Below, one piece after another: positions 1 to 8,873 of a stretch of DNA of 64,000 bases (its first letter is position 1; every line of letters starts with the position of its first letter). This DNA is from Bactrocera neohumeralis (taxonomy: Eukaryota > Arthropoda > Insecta > Diptera > Tephritidae). The stretch lies in NCBI RefSeq assembly GCF_024586455.1, contig NW_026089624.1, positions 19,249,341 to 19,313,340 of the forward strand, in the 5' to 3' direction. Made by a program: the position numbers and the translations under genes. A model generated the notes under the pieces. It saw only the letters and a program-made list of their open reading frames with translations. It had not been told where the DNA came from and did not search any database.

Positions 1-394
1 TTAGTAAAATAATAAATAAATAAAATAAAATATTAATAATAATAAAAATAAAAATCGGTCACGGTGACGCGGTAACTAAAACAAAAAAACAAGTTTTGGT
101 GAAAAAGCAAAAAAATCGGTGTTTGAAACAGTTGAAACAAAAAGGTGAAAAACCCGTTGGGAAAAAAGAAAAAAAAAGGAAAGAAAAAATTGTGGAAGAG
201 CAACGGTGGTGACAGTTAAATAAAAAGTGAAAAACCCGTTGGAAAAAAAACAAAGATCAAAGTGTCGAAAGTGCAGTGTGGAAATAACATATACGAGTAC
301 ATACATATGTATGTAAAAAGTTAGAAAAAAAAGAAGAGTTGGTGACAAAATTTGGCAGAAACGGAAAAACTAAATATATATACATTGTAGGGAA
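1..394. other. A-rich, leader-like sequence, unassigned
   Basis: This stretch has no supportable gene. It is very rich in A and short A runs on the plus strand. A 16-base motif, gtgaaaaacccgttgg, occurs twice about 85 bases apart (near 147 and 228), each copy followed by an A run, so part of the region is an imperfect tandem duplication. A similar ggtgac...aaacaaaaaaa...caag string recurs near 5770-5800, beyond the gypsy-like element. It could be the untranslated leader of another retroelement, but nothing codes for a recognisable domain. Confidence 0.35.
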
Positions 395-879
395 GTAGTT
401 AATCCCTAAGGTGATTCTACTGGACTTTGATCAATAAAACCAGCCACAAGAGCCATTGCTGTCTTCTTGTGTCCAAGTTATATTGATCGTAGCTGACTTT
501 GATTAATAAACCAGCCACAAGAGCCAATGCTGTCTACTTGTGTCCAAGTTAGATTAGTCGAAGCTTCCAAAGAAAAGTATAAAGCGCAGCTTAAAATGTT
601 AGATGCGTGATCTTTATTGGTCGCAGTTCGAATGACCTGAATTCACATTAACAGGGTACTTTAATAGACAAATTGAGCAAAGTTAAATATAAAAGGATCA
701 CAGTTATAAGTATTCAAACATTGAGTGAAACTGTGGTGAATTTAAAATGATTAAAAATGTAAACTTAACATAATGTAGCTTCTAACATTGTCGAGCTTTT
801 AATAATTAACATAACTAACGAATAACATTGTAAAGTATTAATAATTATAGCATCCGTGCATCCGGTTACAGTCGTTACA
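395..879 (-). repeat. 3' LTR of the gypsy-like element
   Basis: In element orientation the LTR begins with TGTAACGACTGTAACC (plus-strand end at 879), directly after a purine-rich tract, as a 3' LTR should. It shares long runs with the block at 4636-5056, including the accagccacaagagccaa...cttgtgtccaagtt module, which occurs twice here about 70 bases apart, and the ttagatgcgtgatctttattggtcgcagtt block. The left edge is a guess, because the other LTR is rearranged and no target-site duplication can be matched. Confidence 0.6.
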
Positions 880-893
880 GCCTCCCCCTCTGA
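880..893 (-). promoter_or_regulatory. Polypurine tract next to the 3' LTR
   Basis: Read on the minus strand, this is TCAGAGGGGGAGGC, placed immediately before the TG that opens the 3' LTR. That is the expected position and composition of a plus-strand priming polypurine tract in an LTR retrotransposon. It supports the minus orientation and the LTR boundary at 879. Confidence 0.65.
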
Positions 894-928
894 CTCAGAA
901 ATCGTCCCGATGATGAAGTCAGCAAATA

Positions 929-2404
929 TTATTTTCGCGGACGTAGAACTCTAATTGATGGGTTGGTTTGATTACTGTGGGCATTTACTGTGTTGTTGTT
1001 ATGTGACATAGATTGTTGCATGCTATTGTTAGTCGTTGTGTTTGCAGATGAACATGCAGCTTTTGGTCGTCCTCGTCTTCTGTGTAGATATTTCGGCTTA
1101 GCATTTGGTCCTTCATATAACGTCAGTGCTGTTGCATGGTGTGTTCCAATAGGCTCATCTGGATTATCAATTGTTGCAATCACGTAACATGATGCATCTC
1201 TTTTTGCTATGATGCGGTACGGGCCATCTCTTCGTGTCGCAAATTTCGACGTCACTTTTTAACTACCCTTGCTTAAAAAATGTGTTGTAACAAGAACTGT
1301 ATCGCCAATGTTGAATGAAGGCTGCGGTCGCCGCTTCTTATCGGTGTAAGTTTTATTCCGGTCTTGCTGTTTTTCTTGTACTTCTCCTGCTAATTTAAGT
1401 GTATTGGCAAGTTTGGTTAAATGCGGAGTTATTTGTGGTATAAAGTTTTCTGCTTCGATTACTCTTTTGAAATCGTAGTGTGCTTCGAGAGGGCTTCTTA
1501 ATTCTTTACCGAATGTAAGATAGGCTGGTGAAAAACTAGTGCTATCACATTTTGCCGTATTCATAGCGAATCTTATGGTTGGTAAGCATTCATCCCACGA
1601 TGTATGATCTTTGTCGACGTATATTGAAAGTTGACTCTTAAGGTCACGGTTCTTTCTTTCAACGGGGTTAGCCTCCGGGTGATAAAGTGGTGTAAACGTT
1701 TGCTTGATTCCCAGACAGAAAACAAGTTTTTGCATTACAGCGGAAATGAATTGGCTGCCATTGTCTGCGTGTATACGACGAGGTACACCAAATCTCAAAA
1801 CAACTTCGTTTAAAACTTTGGTTGCGCAAATTTCTGCTGAAGCTTCTTTCAGTGCGAATAGCTCAACCCAGCGACTACATAAGTCTTCTATGACTAGTAT
1901 CCAACGATTTCCGTTCGCAGTACGAGGTAAAGGACCAAATAAATCAAGAGCGATGATCTCAAACCTTTGGTTACTTGAAACTGTTTGAAGTAGACCTGCT
2001 GGTTTCAGATTTGTTGGTTTGTACTTTTTGCATTCAATGCATGATTTTACATATTGAGCAATTTCCGTACGCATTCCAAGTCAAAAATAAAGTGGTGTGA
2101 TTCGGCTGATAGTACGATCAATCCCGTAATGTCCTGCCGTTGGATCAACAAGAAATTTCTTTAAAACCGTTTCTCTTAAAGTTTTGGGTACTACAAGTTG
2201 ACCGTTTTCTGAATCTTCGTCTGAACAGAATCGGTGCAGCACGCCATTTACCATAATGTATCCACGACTAGTATGTCTGGTTACGTTTTCATCGTCTTTT
2301 TCAAACGATTCTACGATGTCCTTCAGTTCGTCATCCTCTAACTGCTCCTTTCTAAATTCTTCAGCGCTTTTGCGAGGAAAATCTATCTCAAAAGAATGTA
2401 TGTT
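929..2404 (-). pseudogene. Gypsy-like integrase (3' part of pol), broken
   Basis: The frame encodes a Ty3/gypsy integrase. First comes a short linker and an H2C2 zinc-binding module (GHYG...CIECKKY, split by a TGA where tryptophan is expected, near 2085). The catalytic core follows, with D in ALDLFGPL, D in HADNGSQF and E in NPVERKNRD, then a C-terminal GPY/F-like module (TRRDGPYRI). A TAA at 1259-1261 separates the C-terminal ~108 codons, which stay in the same frame. The region joins the protease remnant near 2400 with no reverse transcriptase or RNase H. As known for the family, integrase inserts the cDNA copy into chromosomal DNA. This copy is inactive. Confidence 0.85.
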
Positions 2405-4044
2405 AGGATTTCGATAATAGATCCTACTCTCGCTTCAGCTTTACTACTCTTTTTCAGTTTTTTCATAGGTGGAAATAAGTCGAATTGTTCTGGTGTTTCG
2501 AAACCTGATGGTATACAACCTGTGAATATGTCGTTTATTGCATTTGGCGAGTATTCGTATGACGATTCTACATAACTATCTGCAGTGATAGCGTCCCTAT
2601 TATTGGTATTTTCGAACCAGGACATAAATTCATCTACGGCCTTATAATGGCTGTTGTGTGTATATGCGCTCGTTGTTGCTATAGATAAGCAATTTTGTAT
2701 TTTAGTTTCTTGCATCTTAAACTCCAAAACAGTATTAGGGTCATCCTTAAAATGCCATGTGCGCTGTGCAAGATCCATAACTATGCCAGCTTGTTCGAGA
2801 AAGTCAATATCTAACAACGTTCGATTGTTTTCTAGCGTTCGCTAAGCAAATAAATCGTATACGTTTGAAACGTTTGCCAATTAAAATGTCGACCATCGTC
2901 GAGTAAACCATCTCCTGACGAGCTATTCCGTCCGCTAATTTAATTTCCGTAAAAACTTTTTGAAATTCAACATCTTTTTCTTTGAGTTTTTTATACAGTT
3001 GTGTACTTGCAACACTGGTTCTTGCAGCCGTATCTAAATATGCTTCACCTTTTAAACCGTTTAAATTGATGTCGACGGTTGGCACATTCCTACCTATTAC
3101 GGTGGTTACAACTGTGTTGAAGTCGAGCTGTTCGGGACTACGTAGTGGGCTTTTCTTGTTGCAATTTGGGCAGTTTGACCTGTAGTAACCTGGTGTACCG
3201 TAACCATAACAGCTAAAGACGGTTTCTTTCATTTTCTGGGTGGTTCTTTTCTCTGCTTCAATTTTTTTAAAACAATTTTCTGCCGAATGATTCTTCTTCC
3301 TGCAGTAAGAACAACGAGTAGGAATTTTCTCTGTTGCTTCGCTAATTTTGTTGGTGTCTATTTCTTTGTTTTCAATCAATAATAATTCTGCCTCCCGTGC
3401 TTTGTCTAGCAACTCGTTAAAAGTTCTTACGCTTTCACGGGGCACCTTTTCTCGTTTTTTTAATAGCAATTGCGAAAAAATGATATCGATCATAGTTTTT
3501 TCGCTAAGTTTTTCGGAAAGTTGAGCAAATAACTGTCGCTTCTTGCATATAAACGAATCAGTTGATTCAGCAAATTTCTGCTTTTCTTGATTTAGATCAG
3601 AAAAATACGCCAGTCTGGTTTCGGGGGAGAAAATACCTTTCGAAGCAAAGCAATAGCGTCGTTGAACGTTTCCGCTTCTTGTTTTACGCCCTGCCAACAC
3701 GAAGACGCATAACCTTCTAGCAATAGTGGCAAACTCAGCAAAGCGCGTTGATCCGTGATATTTTCTGCATCTTTGTATACTAGGACGGTAGCTATAAAAT
3801 CTTCAATTTTGCTGGTATTCCTCCCACCATTAAAACGCACGCTACATTTACTAAAAGTAGCCCTAGTATCTACGTGTACGTGTAGATTTCCTAGCAGCTG
3901 CCTAAATTGATTGTTTGTTAACGTAACATTAGAAGGGTTATTTGTTTGGTTAACAGCCGCTGAAACATCCACATTAACATTAGGGTTAGCAACATCTGCG
4001 CTAGTCTCCATTTCCATGTTAAGCCTTTGCCTTTTCCTGCTCAT
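2405..4044 (-). pseudogene. Gypsy-like gag and aspartic protease, frameshifted
   Basis: The frame starts at a methionine at 4044 (MSRKRQRL). The N-terminal gag region is followed by two zinc-knuckle-like motifs: CSYCRKKNHSAENC (intact C-C-H-C) and a degenerate CYGYG...NC in which the second cysteine is replaced by tyrosine. A retropepsin-like active site (YLDTAARTS, with DTA instead of the usual DT/SG) comes next. The reading frame shifts near 3630 and again near 2815, and the C-terminal protease region runs into the deletion junction near 2400. Gag forms the particle and the protease matures it in this family. The breaks make the gene non-functional. Confidence 0.75.
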
Positions 4045-4439
4045 TAAAATAACCAAAACCTTTGTGCTAATCGAAATCAACTTTTCTTATGCACTTGTTG
4101 AGGTGGATATTGTCCGATTTATTAACAGGATCAGTAAAAGTACGCAAAAGAAAGGAAAATATAGCAGCAATGCACTTAAGCCCAAAAGTATGCAACGGTA
4201 CTTTGGCAAAGTAACAACACTAACAACGTAGTACAGTCAAGCCTAGTTTTAAAGCCAATGTTTCCTATGCAACAACTATGTGCCTTTTGCGGGACCTTCG
4301 AGGGATAACAACAGCAACTCTATACTTGAATGCAGCAACAATTTAACATACGAATCAGGTGATCTTCTCAGCAAAACGAAACCCACAGTAATGCACAGCT
4401 GAACATTTGTTGTTGAAGAATTTTTGGTTTATTGTTGTT

Positions 4440-5056
4440 TTATTTTCGTTTCTGCTTTTATAATTAGCCGCAAGAGCCAAAATTTGTCTTCAAGCGTCTG
4501 AATTTTATTTTGATTTTAAACAAATTTGGTTTCACTTTTTTATAATTAGCCACAAGAGCCAAAATTTGTCTTCTTGCGTCTGAATTATATTTTGATTTTT
4601 AAGCAAACTTTACAAGGCTTTACGTCTACTTGTGTCCAATTGTAGCTTCCAAAGTAGTATAATCCCTTAAAAGGTGATTCTACTGGACTTTGATCAATCG
4701 AATGAAAACCAGCCACAAGACCAATGCTGTCTAAATTGTGTCCAAGTTATATTGATCGTAGCTGACTTTGATTAATTTAAACCAGCCACAAGAGCCAATG
4801 CTGTCTACTTGTGTCCAAGTTATATTAATCAAACTAACGAATAACATTGTAAAGCATTAATAATTTAGATGCGTGATCTTTATTGGTCGCAGTTACGAAT
4901 ACAATATCACATTAACGGTGGTGACAAAATTTAAAAACAAAGTTTTGTCATATAAGTGATTATAAAAGGATAACAGTTATAAGTATTCAAACATTGAAAT
5001 GTTGTCTTCCAAAGCTGGAATAGTTGTGCTTATTTCTTAAAATGATCAAAAATGTC
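4440..5056 (-). repeat. 5' LTR-like region with four hairpin modules
   Basis: From 4440 to 4630 there are two ~83-base direct repeats of the form ttataattagcc(g/a)caagagccaaaatttgtctt. From 4636 the LTR proper follows, with two copies of a related module (ccagccacaagagccaatgctgtct...cttgtgtcc). The modules contain CACAAG and CTTGTG, or near versions, as inverted arms, so each could form a small stem-loop. The right end, after 4995, alternates between LTR and mariner sequence. No convincing primer-binding site is seen, so the exact inner edge is uncertain. Confidence 0.5.
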
Positions 5057-5705
5057 TAAAGGCGTTAAATCGCATGATCTTGGTGGCCAACTTACGGGTC
5101 CATTTCTTGAGATGAATTGTTCTAAGTTTTCCCTCAAAATGGCCATAGAATCGCGAGCTGTGTGGCATGTAGCGCCATCTTGTTGAAACCACATGTCAAC
5201 CAAGTTCAGTTCTTCCATTTTTCGCAACAAAAAGTTTGTTAGCATCGAACGATAGCGATCGCCATTCACCGTAACGTTGCGTCCAACAGCATCTTTGAAA
5301 AAATACGGTCCAATGATTCCACCAGCGTACAAACCACACCAAACAGTGCATTTTTCGGGATGCATGGGCAGTTCTTGAACGGCTTCTGGTTGCTCTTCAC
5401 CCCAAATGCGGCAATTTTGCTTATTTACGTAGCCATTCAACCAGAAATGAGCCTCATCGCTGAACAAAATTTGTCGATAAAAAAGCGGATTTTCTGCCAA
5501 CTTTTCTAGGGCCCATTCACTGAAAATTTCTTGATTGGACTTTCCGAATGGACCACCTAAGACGCAGCCGCGGTCAACATTTAAATGAAATTATCTTCAA
5601 AAAGTAAATGTCATGAACCAATCTAACGTTTCAAATAAAGAACCGATGAGATTTTGCAAATTTTATGCGTTTTTTTTTTAAAAAAAAGTTATCAAGCTCT
5701 TAAAA
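4996..5705 (-). mobile_element. Mariner (D,D41D type), scrambled and partly inverted
   Basis: Three mariner pieces are present. A minus-strand 3' piece lies at 4996-5036, a minus-strand transposase piece at about 5056-5530, and a plus-strand 3' end at about 5533-5705, running from the last transposase codons through the terminal aaattttatgcg-plus-T-run. The right piece is inverted relative to the rest, so two 3' ends face outward. The spacing and composition match the inverted mariner at 45.8-46.7 kb. About 17-20 bases between the first two pieces match the gypsy LTR instead. The element is not functional. Confidence 0.75.
5057..5530 (-). pseudogene. Mariner-family transposase fragment
   Basis: The fragment covers most of the catalytic domain of a Tc1/mariner transposase: the first Asp in FSDEAHFWLNGYV, the second in WFQQDGATCHTA and a third in SCDLTPLD. 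From the second Asp to the final LTPLD Asp there are about 40 residues here, and 41 in the better-preserved copy at 46.2-46.6 kb. That suggests the D,D41D group known as rosa in tephritid flies (family knowledge). The N-terminal DNA-binding part and the C-terminal ~35 residues are missing. The transposase would cut and paste the element at TA sites. Confidence 0.8.
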
Positions 5706-5779
5706 AATCACCCGATATATATGTATTTATACTCGTACATAACACATAAAAAGTGAACAAACGTGCGGTGACAAGAAAA

Positions 5780-6552
5780 CAAAAAAAAAAAAACAAGTAA
5801 GGAAGAGCTAAGTTTGGGTGTCACCGAACATTTTATACTCTCGCATGATAAAGTGATAATCGAGATTTCATTATCCGTCATTTACATATTTTTTTATTTT
5901 GCTGTAAAATTAATTAAATTAGTAGTTCCTGAGATATGGTTTTTGGTCCATAAGTGGGCGACGCCACGCCCATTTTCAATTTAAAAAAAAGCCTGGTTGC
6001 AGCTTCCTTCTGCCATTTCTTCCGTAAAATTTAGTGTTTCTGACGTTTTTTGTTAGACGGTTAACGCACGTTTAGTGATTTTCAACATAACCTTTGTATG
6101 GGAGGTGGGCGTGGTTATTATCCGATTTCTTCCATTTTTGAACGGTATATGCAAATGCCTGAAGGAAACGACTCTATAGAGTTTGGTTGACATAGCTATA
6201 GTAGTTTCCTAATACGATTTTTTGCCAGAATTTCACTTTAATATCTTTATTTATGGCTTAGTTATGGCACTTTATAGGTTTTCGGTTTTCGCAACTTTGT
6301 GGACGTGGCACTGGGCCGATTTTGCCCATCTTCGAACTTAACCTTCTTATGGAGCCTCAAGTTACAGCTTGCACGGACGGACGGACAGACGAACAGACAA
6401 ACATCCGGATTTCAACTCTACTCGTCACCCTGATCACTTTGATATATATAACCCTATATCTGACTCTTTTAGTTTTAGGACTTACAAACAACCGTTAAGT
6501 GAACAAAACTATAATACCCTCCTTAGCAACTTTGTTGCGAGAGGATAACAAA
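5780..6552 (+). repeat. Dispersed foldback-family repeat, one arm mostly lost
   Basis: The sequence begins with ttttatactctcgca and ends with ttagcaactttgttgcgagag. It matches the central part and right arm of the 1.38-kb foldback element at 40200-41590, including gtagttcctgagatatggtttttgg, the cgtggttattatccgatttctt block and the acggacggacagac run. The left arm is reduced to its first few bases. No protein domain is present. It is a non-autonomous dispersed repeat whose superfamily I cannot assign. Confidence 0.7.
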
Positions 6553-6656
6553 TATATATAGAAAAATAAAAAATATATAATATTTCCGGTCAACAATAAC
6601 TAATTAAATCAAATTTAAGCGATATTCTATATACGCGTAATATTTTATTTGATTTG

Positions 6657-6737
6657 AAAAACTCTTATTTACTTAAAAGAGTTCACGTCTAAACATTTCG
6701 TTCAAAACTCTTATTTACCTAAAAGAGTTCTCGTCTA
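6657..6737. repeat. Two 34-base hairpin repeats, 47 bases apart
   Basis: The units at 6657-6690 and 6704-6737 differ at only two positions. Each contains AACTCTT and AAGAGTT as inverted arms around an ~8-base loop, followed by a CGTCTA tail. The surrounding 6560-6810 is AT-rich and otherwise featureless. Two hairpins in tandem suggest structured termini or a regulatory piece of a repeat. Two units are too few for a CRISPR-type call, which is not expected in a fly anyway. Confidence 0.5.
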
Positions 6738-6811
6738 ATCACAAATACACATATGTATATACGAAAATATTTTTGAAATTTCGGTTTATCAAAAGCCATT
6801 GGTTTTATTGA

Positions 6812-7425
6812 TTTTTATACCCTGAACAGGGTATATCAAGTTTGTCACGAAGTTTGTAACACCCAGAAGGAATCGTCGGAGACCCTATAAAGTATATATA
6901 TAAATGATCAGTATGTTGAGCTGAGTCGATTTAGCCATGTCCGTCTGTCTGTCCGTCTGTCTGTCTGTTTATATACGAACTAGTCCATCAGTTTTTAAGA
7001 TATCGTTTTGAAATTTTGCAAACGTCATTTTCTCTTCAAGAGGCTGCTCATTTGTCGGAACGGCCGATATCGGACCAGTATAACATATAGCTGCCATACA
7101 AACTGAACGATCGGAATCAAATGCTTGTATGGAAAACTTTCACATTTGACAAGATATATTCACGAAATTTGGAATGTATTATTTTCTAAGGCAACAATGT
7201 AATCTCCGAAGAAATTTTTCAGATCGGTTAACTATAGCATATAGCTGCCATACAAACTGCAGGATCGGAATCAAGTTCTTGTATGGAAAACTTTCACATT
7301 TGATAAGATATATTAACGAAATTTGGTATATCTTGTTTTCTAAGGTGACAATGTAATTTCTGAAGAAAATGTTCAGATCGCACCTGTGAAGGGTATTTAG
7401 CTTCGTTTTTAACGTTTTTTCTTGT
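6812..7425. repeat. Dispersed repeat with 154-base internal tandem units
   Basis: It starts with the near-palindrome ataccctgaacagggtat and contains the gtctgtctgtccgtctgtctg run. It then has two diverged ~154-base units beginning agctgccatacaaactg (7089 and 7243), each with cggaatcaa...cttgtatggaaaactttcacatttga and a gatatatt...acgaaatttgg block. It ends with gaagggtattta. There is no coding domain. This style of repeat is, to my knowledge, widespread in higher flies, but I cannot name the family. Confidence 0.6.
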
Positions 7426-7439
7426 TTAACTAGTTTTTA

Positions 7440-8030
7440 TATTTTAATCAGTTTTATTTATATTTGGATCAACTAAAATGGGTTTTTCACATAGCTTTAT
7501 TAGTACAGGAAAGTGATCAGAAGATAGATCAGCACGTTTATCAACTGTTAGGTGCGATTTATCTATATTTTTGATTACAATTAAGTCTGGTATTTTGTTA
7601 CGATCACTAGGCCCATATGTCGGCTTACCAGGAGATATTATATCAAGGTTACTGTACCTATTTATAATAGTGTGATACAGCTTTCCTTTCGGATTAATTA
7701 GTCATCTGCCCCAATACATTTGTTTTGCATTGTAATCTCCATCTGTTAGAAATCTATGATCTAGCGTTCCAAAAAAGTCCTTAGATTTGATGTGTGTAAT
7801 TTTAAATCGAGGTGGGTAGTATTGGGCCGTCAAGTTTAAGTCCCCGCAGCGATTTTTTTTATAGAAATTGTTGTAGCTTTTGCCTTTCCACCTGGGTGGT
7901 TTGAAACATAGAGTCTAAATCTCGGTATAAAAAAATTGTTTATATTCATAAGAGGAGTTTCTGACAATAGCATTCCATCAATGTTATTCTCATTCAGAAT
8001 GCTCAATATACTCATTTTTTAATTAAAAAA
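7440..8030 (-). pseudogene. Jockey-type endonuclease fragment (start of ORF2)
   Basis: The minus-strand translation shows endonuclease hallmarks of Jockey-like ORF2: MSILSILNENNIDGMLLSET at the start (the SET catalytic-glutamate motif), NHPGGKAKATTI, GDYNAKQMYWG (a GDYNAKH-like Asp/Asn site), SPGKPTYGPSDRNKIPDL and finally SSDHFPVLIKL (the catalytic SDH). Frames are interrupted, and the sequence ends just after the SDH motif, where it meets the dispersed repeat at 7425. No reverse transcriptase follows. The domain would nick the target DNA. Confidence 0.65.
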
Positions 8031-8039
8031 GTTTGGAAC

Positions 8040-8642
8040 ATTTGTTTTGTGATTTGATCATCTCTTGAATCACATTTTGCATTGTAGACATAAATTGTGT
8101 CATACATTGGGTAAGGTTGAAAATCATAGTTTCAACGTTTCGATTTGATTAGTTTTGGGGCGATTGCATTTGTGCAGAGTTGCCTTTCACCACGTTTGGA
8201 TAGCTCCTTTGCTTAATATAGTCTTTAAGGTTTACTGGTTTTGAAACATAGACAGAGATTTCAATAATTTCGTTAGAAGGGATATTTAACATTTGATTAC
8301 GACATGCTTGAATTCCGATAGACAGTTTCGTTTTTAAGTCCTTATATACAGGGCAACCCCTATAGTTTTCAGTGTACAATTACTACATTTTTTATTTAAA
8401 ACCTCTTTTTAAGAGTACATTTTAAAGTACACACATTCACAGAGACACTGCATAGTTTCCGTACTATTGGCAATTGGTGCATTATATGAGACGCTTCTTT
8501 TATGTAGTTCCTGAATGGTAATTTTTCGATGGAGCAGATATTTTAAGTTGTAAATTGGATGTGTTTCATTTTTCTTTAGTTGGTTAGAAGTTGGCATAAA
8601 TTCTATTTTGAACATTAGTTGTGGGACTTCATTTCTGTACAA
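8040..8642 (-). pseudogene. Jockey-type gag (ORF1) remnant
   Basis: Two frames remain. The first (8642-8409) holds the conserved pre-zinc-knuckle region (HPIYNLKYLLHRKIT). The second (8379-8149) holds the end of the last zinc knuckle (NYRGCPVYKDL), followed by a basic tail ending in RSYPNVVKG. The central C-C-H-C knuckles are missing or unreadable between the two frames. After 8149 a met-rich tail continues in another frame up to the ORF2 start. Gag binds the RNA of the element in this family. This copy is inactive. Confidence 0.65.
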
Positions 8643-8873
8643 ATATTTAGAACTTATTTATTACTAAAACCACATTCTTCCAGTGATTTTTAGAACATCC
8701 ATGAAACTTTTTTCAGTGTATATTTGAATTTATATTTCATCTATGTTACCTTTTTTCAAGTACACTGTGTTGAAATTGTTTGTGCCAATCTATTTGCTAA
8801 GGGTAAGTAAAGATGTAAGTTGCTTAAATATGTTTTAACAAATCGTTGGTTTTTAAGAATCTATATACAATCA

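Larger units (their letters stand above)
395..5056 (-). mobile_element. Gypsy-like (Ty3) LTR retrotransposon, internally deleted
   Basis: On the minus strand the order is LTR-like right end, gag with zinc knuckles, aspartic protease, then directly integrase, polypurine tract and left LTR. The reverse transcriptase and RNase H that should lie between protease and integrase are missing, with the junction near 2400. The two LTR-like blocks (395-879 and about 4636-5056) share runs such as tgattctactggactttgatcaa and several downstream blocks, but not all in the same order, so they have been rearranged. The integrase carries a GPY-type C-terminal module, typical of Ty3/gypsy elements. The right LTR ends in a mosaic with a mariner fragment. 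The copy cannot be autonomous. Confidence 0.8.
7440..8860 (-). mobile_element. Jockey-clade LINE fragment (gag end and endonuclease start)
   Basis: Read on the minus strand, an ORF1 (gag) remnant (8642 to ~8040) is followed closely by the start of ORF2 (about 8020 to 7440), which is cut off inside the endonuclease. ORF1 keeps the HPIYNLKYLLHRKITIQELHKRS region and the ENYRGCPVYKDL zinc-knuckle tail typical of Jockey-clade gag. The piece is therefore 3' truncated and decayed. Upstream of 8642 frames are lost, although 8643-8860 probably still belongs to the element. The family moves by target-primed reverse transcription. Confidence 0.7.

Noticed and set aside
59..348. Minus-strand frames rich in Phe at the left edge
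   Set aside because: They are the reverse reading of A-rich sequence; composition explains the Phe/Leu content and no domain is present.
395..5056. Gypsy element as an infectious, env-bearing retrovirus
   Set aside because: No envelope-like frame lies between integrase and the 3' LTR; pol ends about 50 bases before the polypurine tract.
6657..6737. CRISPR pair
   Set aside because: Only two units, in a eukaryotic genome, with no cas genes; tandem stem-loops are the simpler description.
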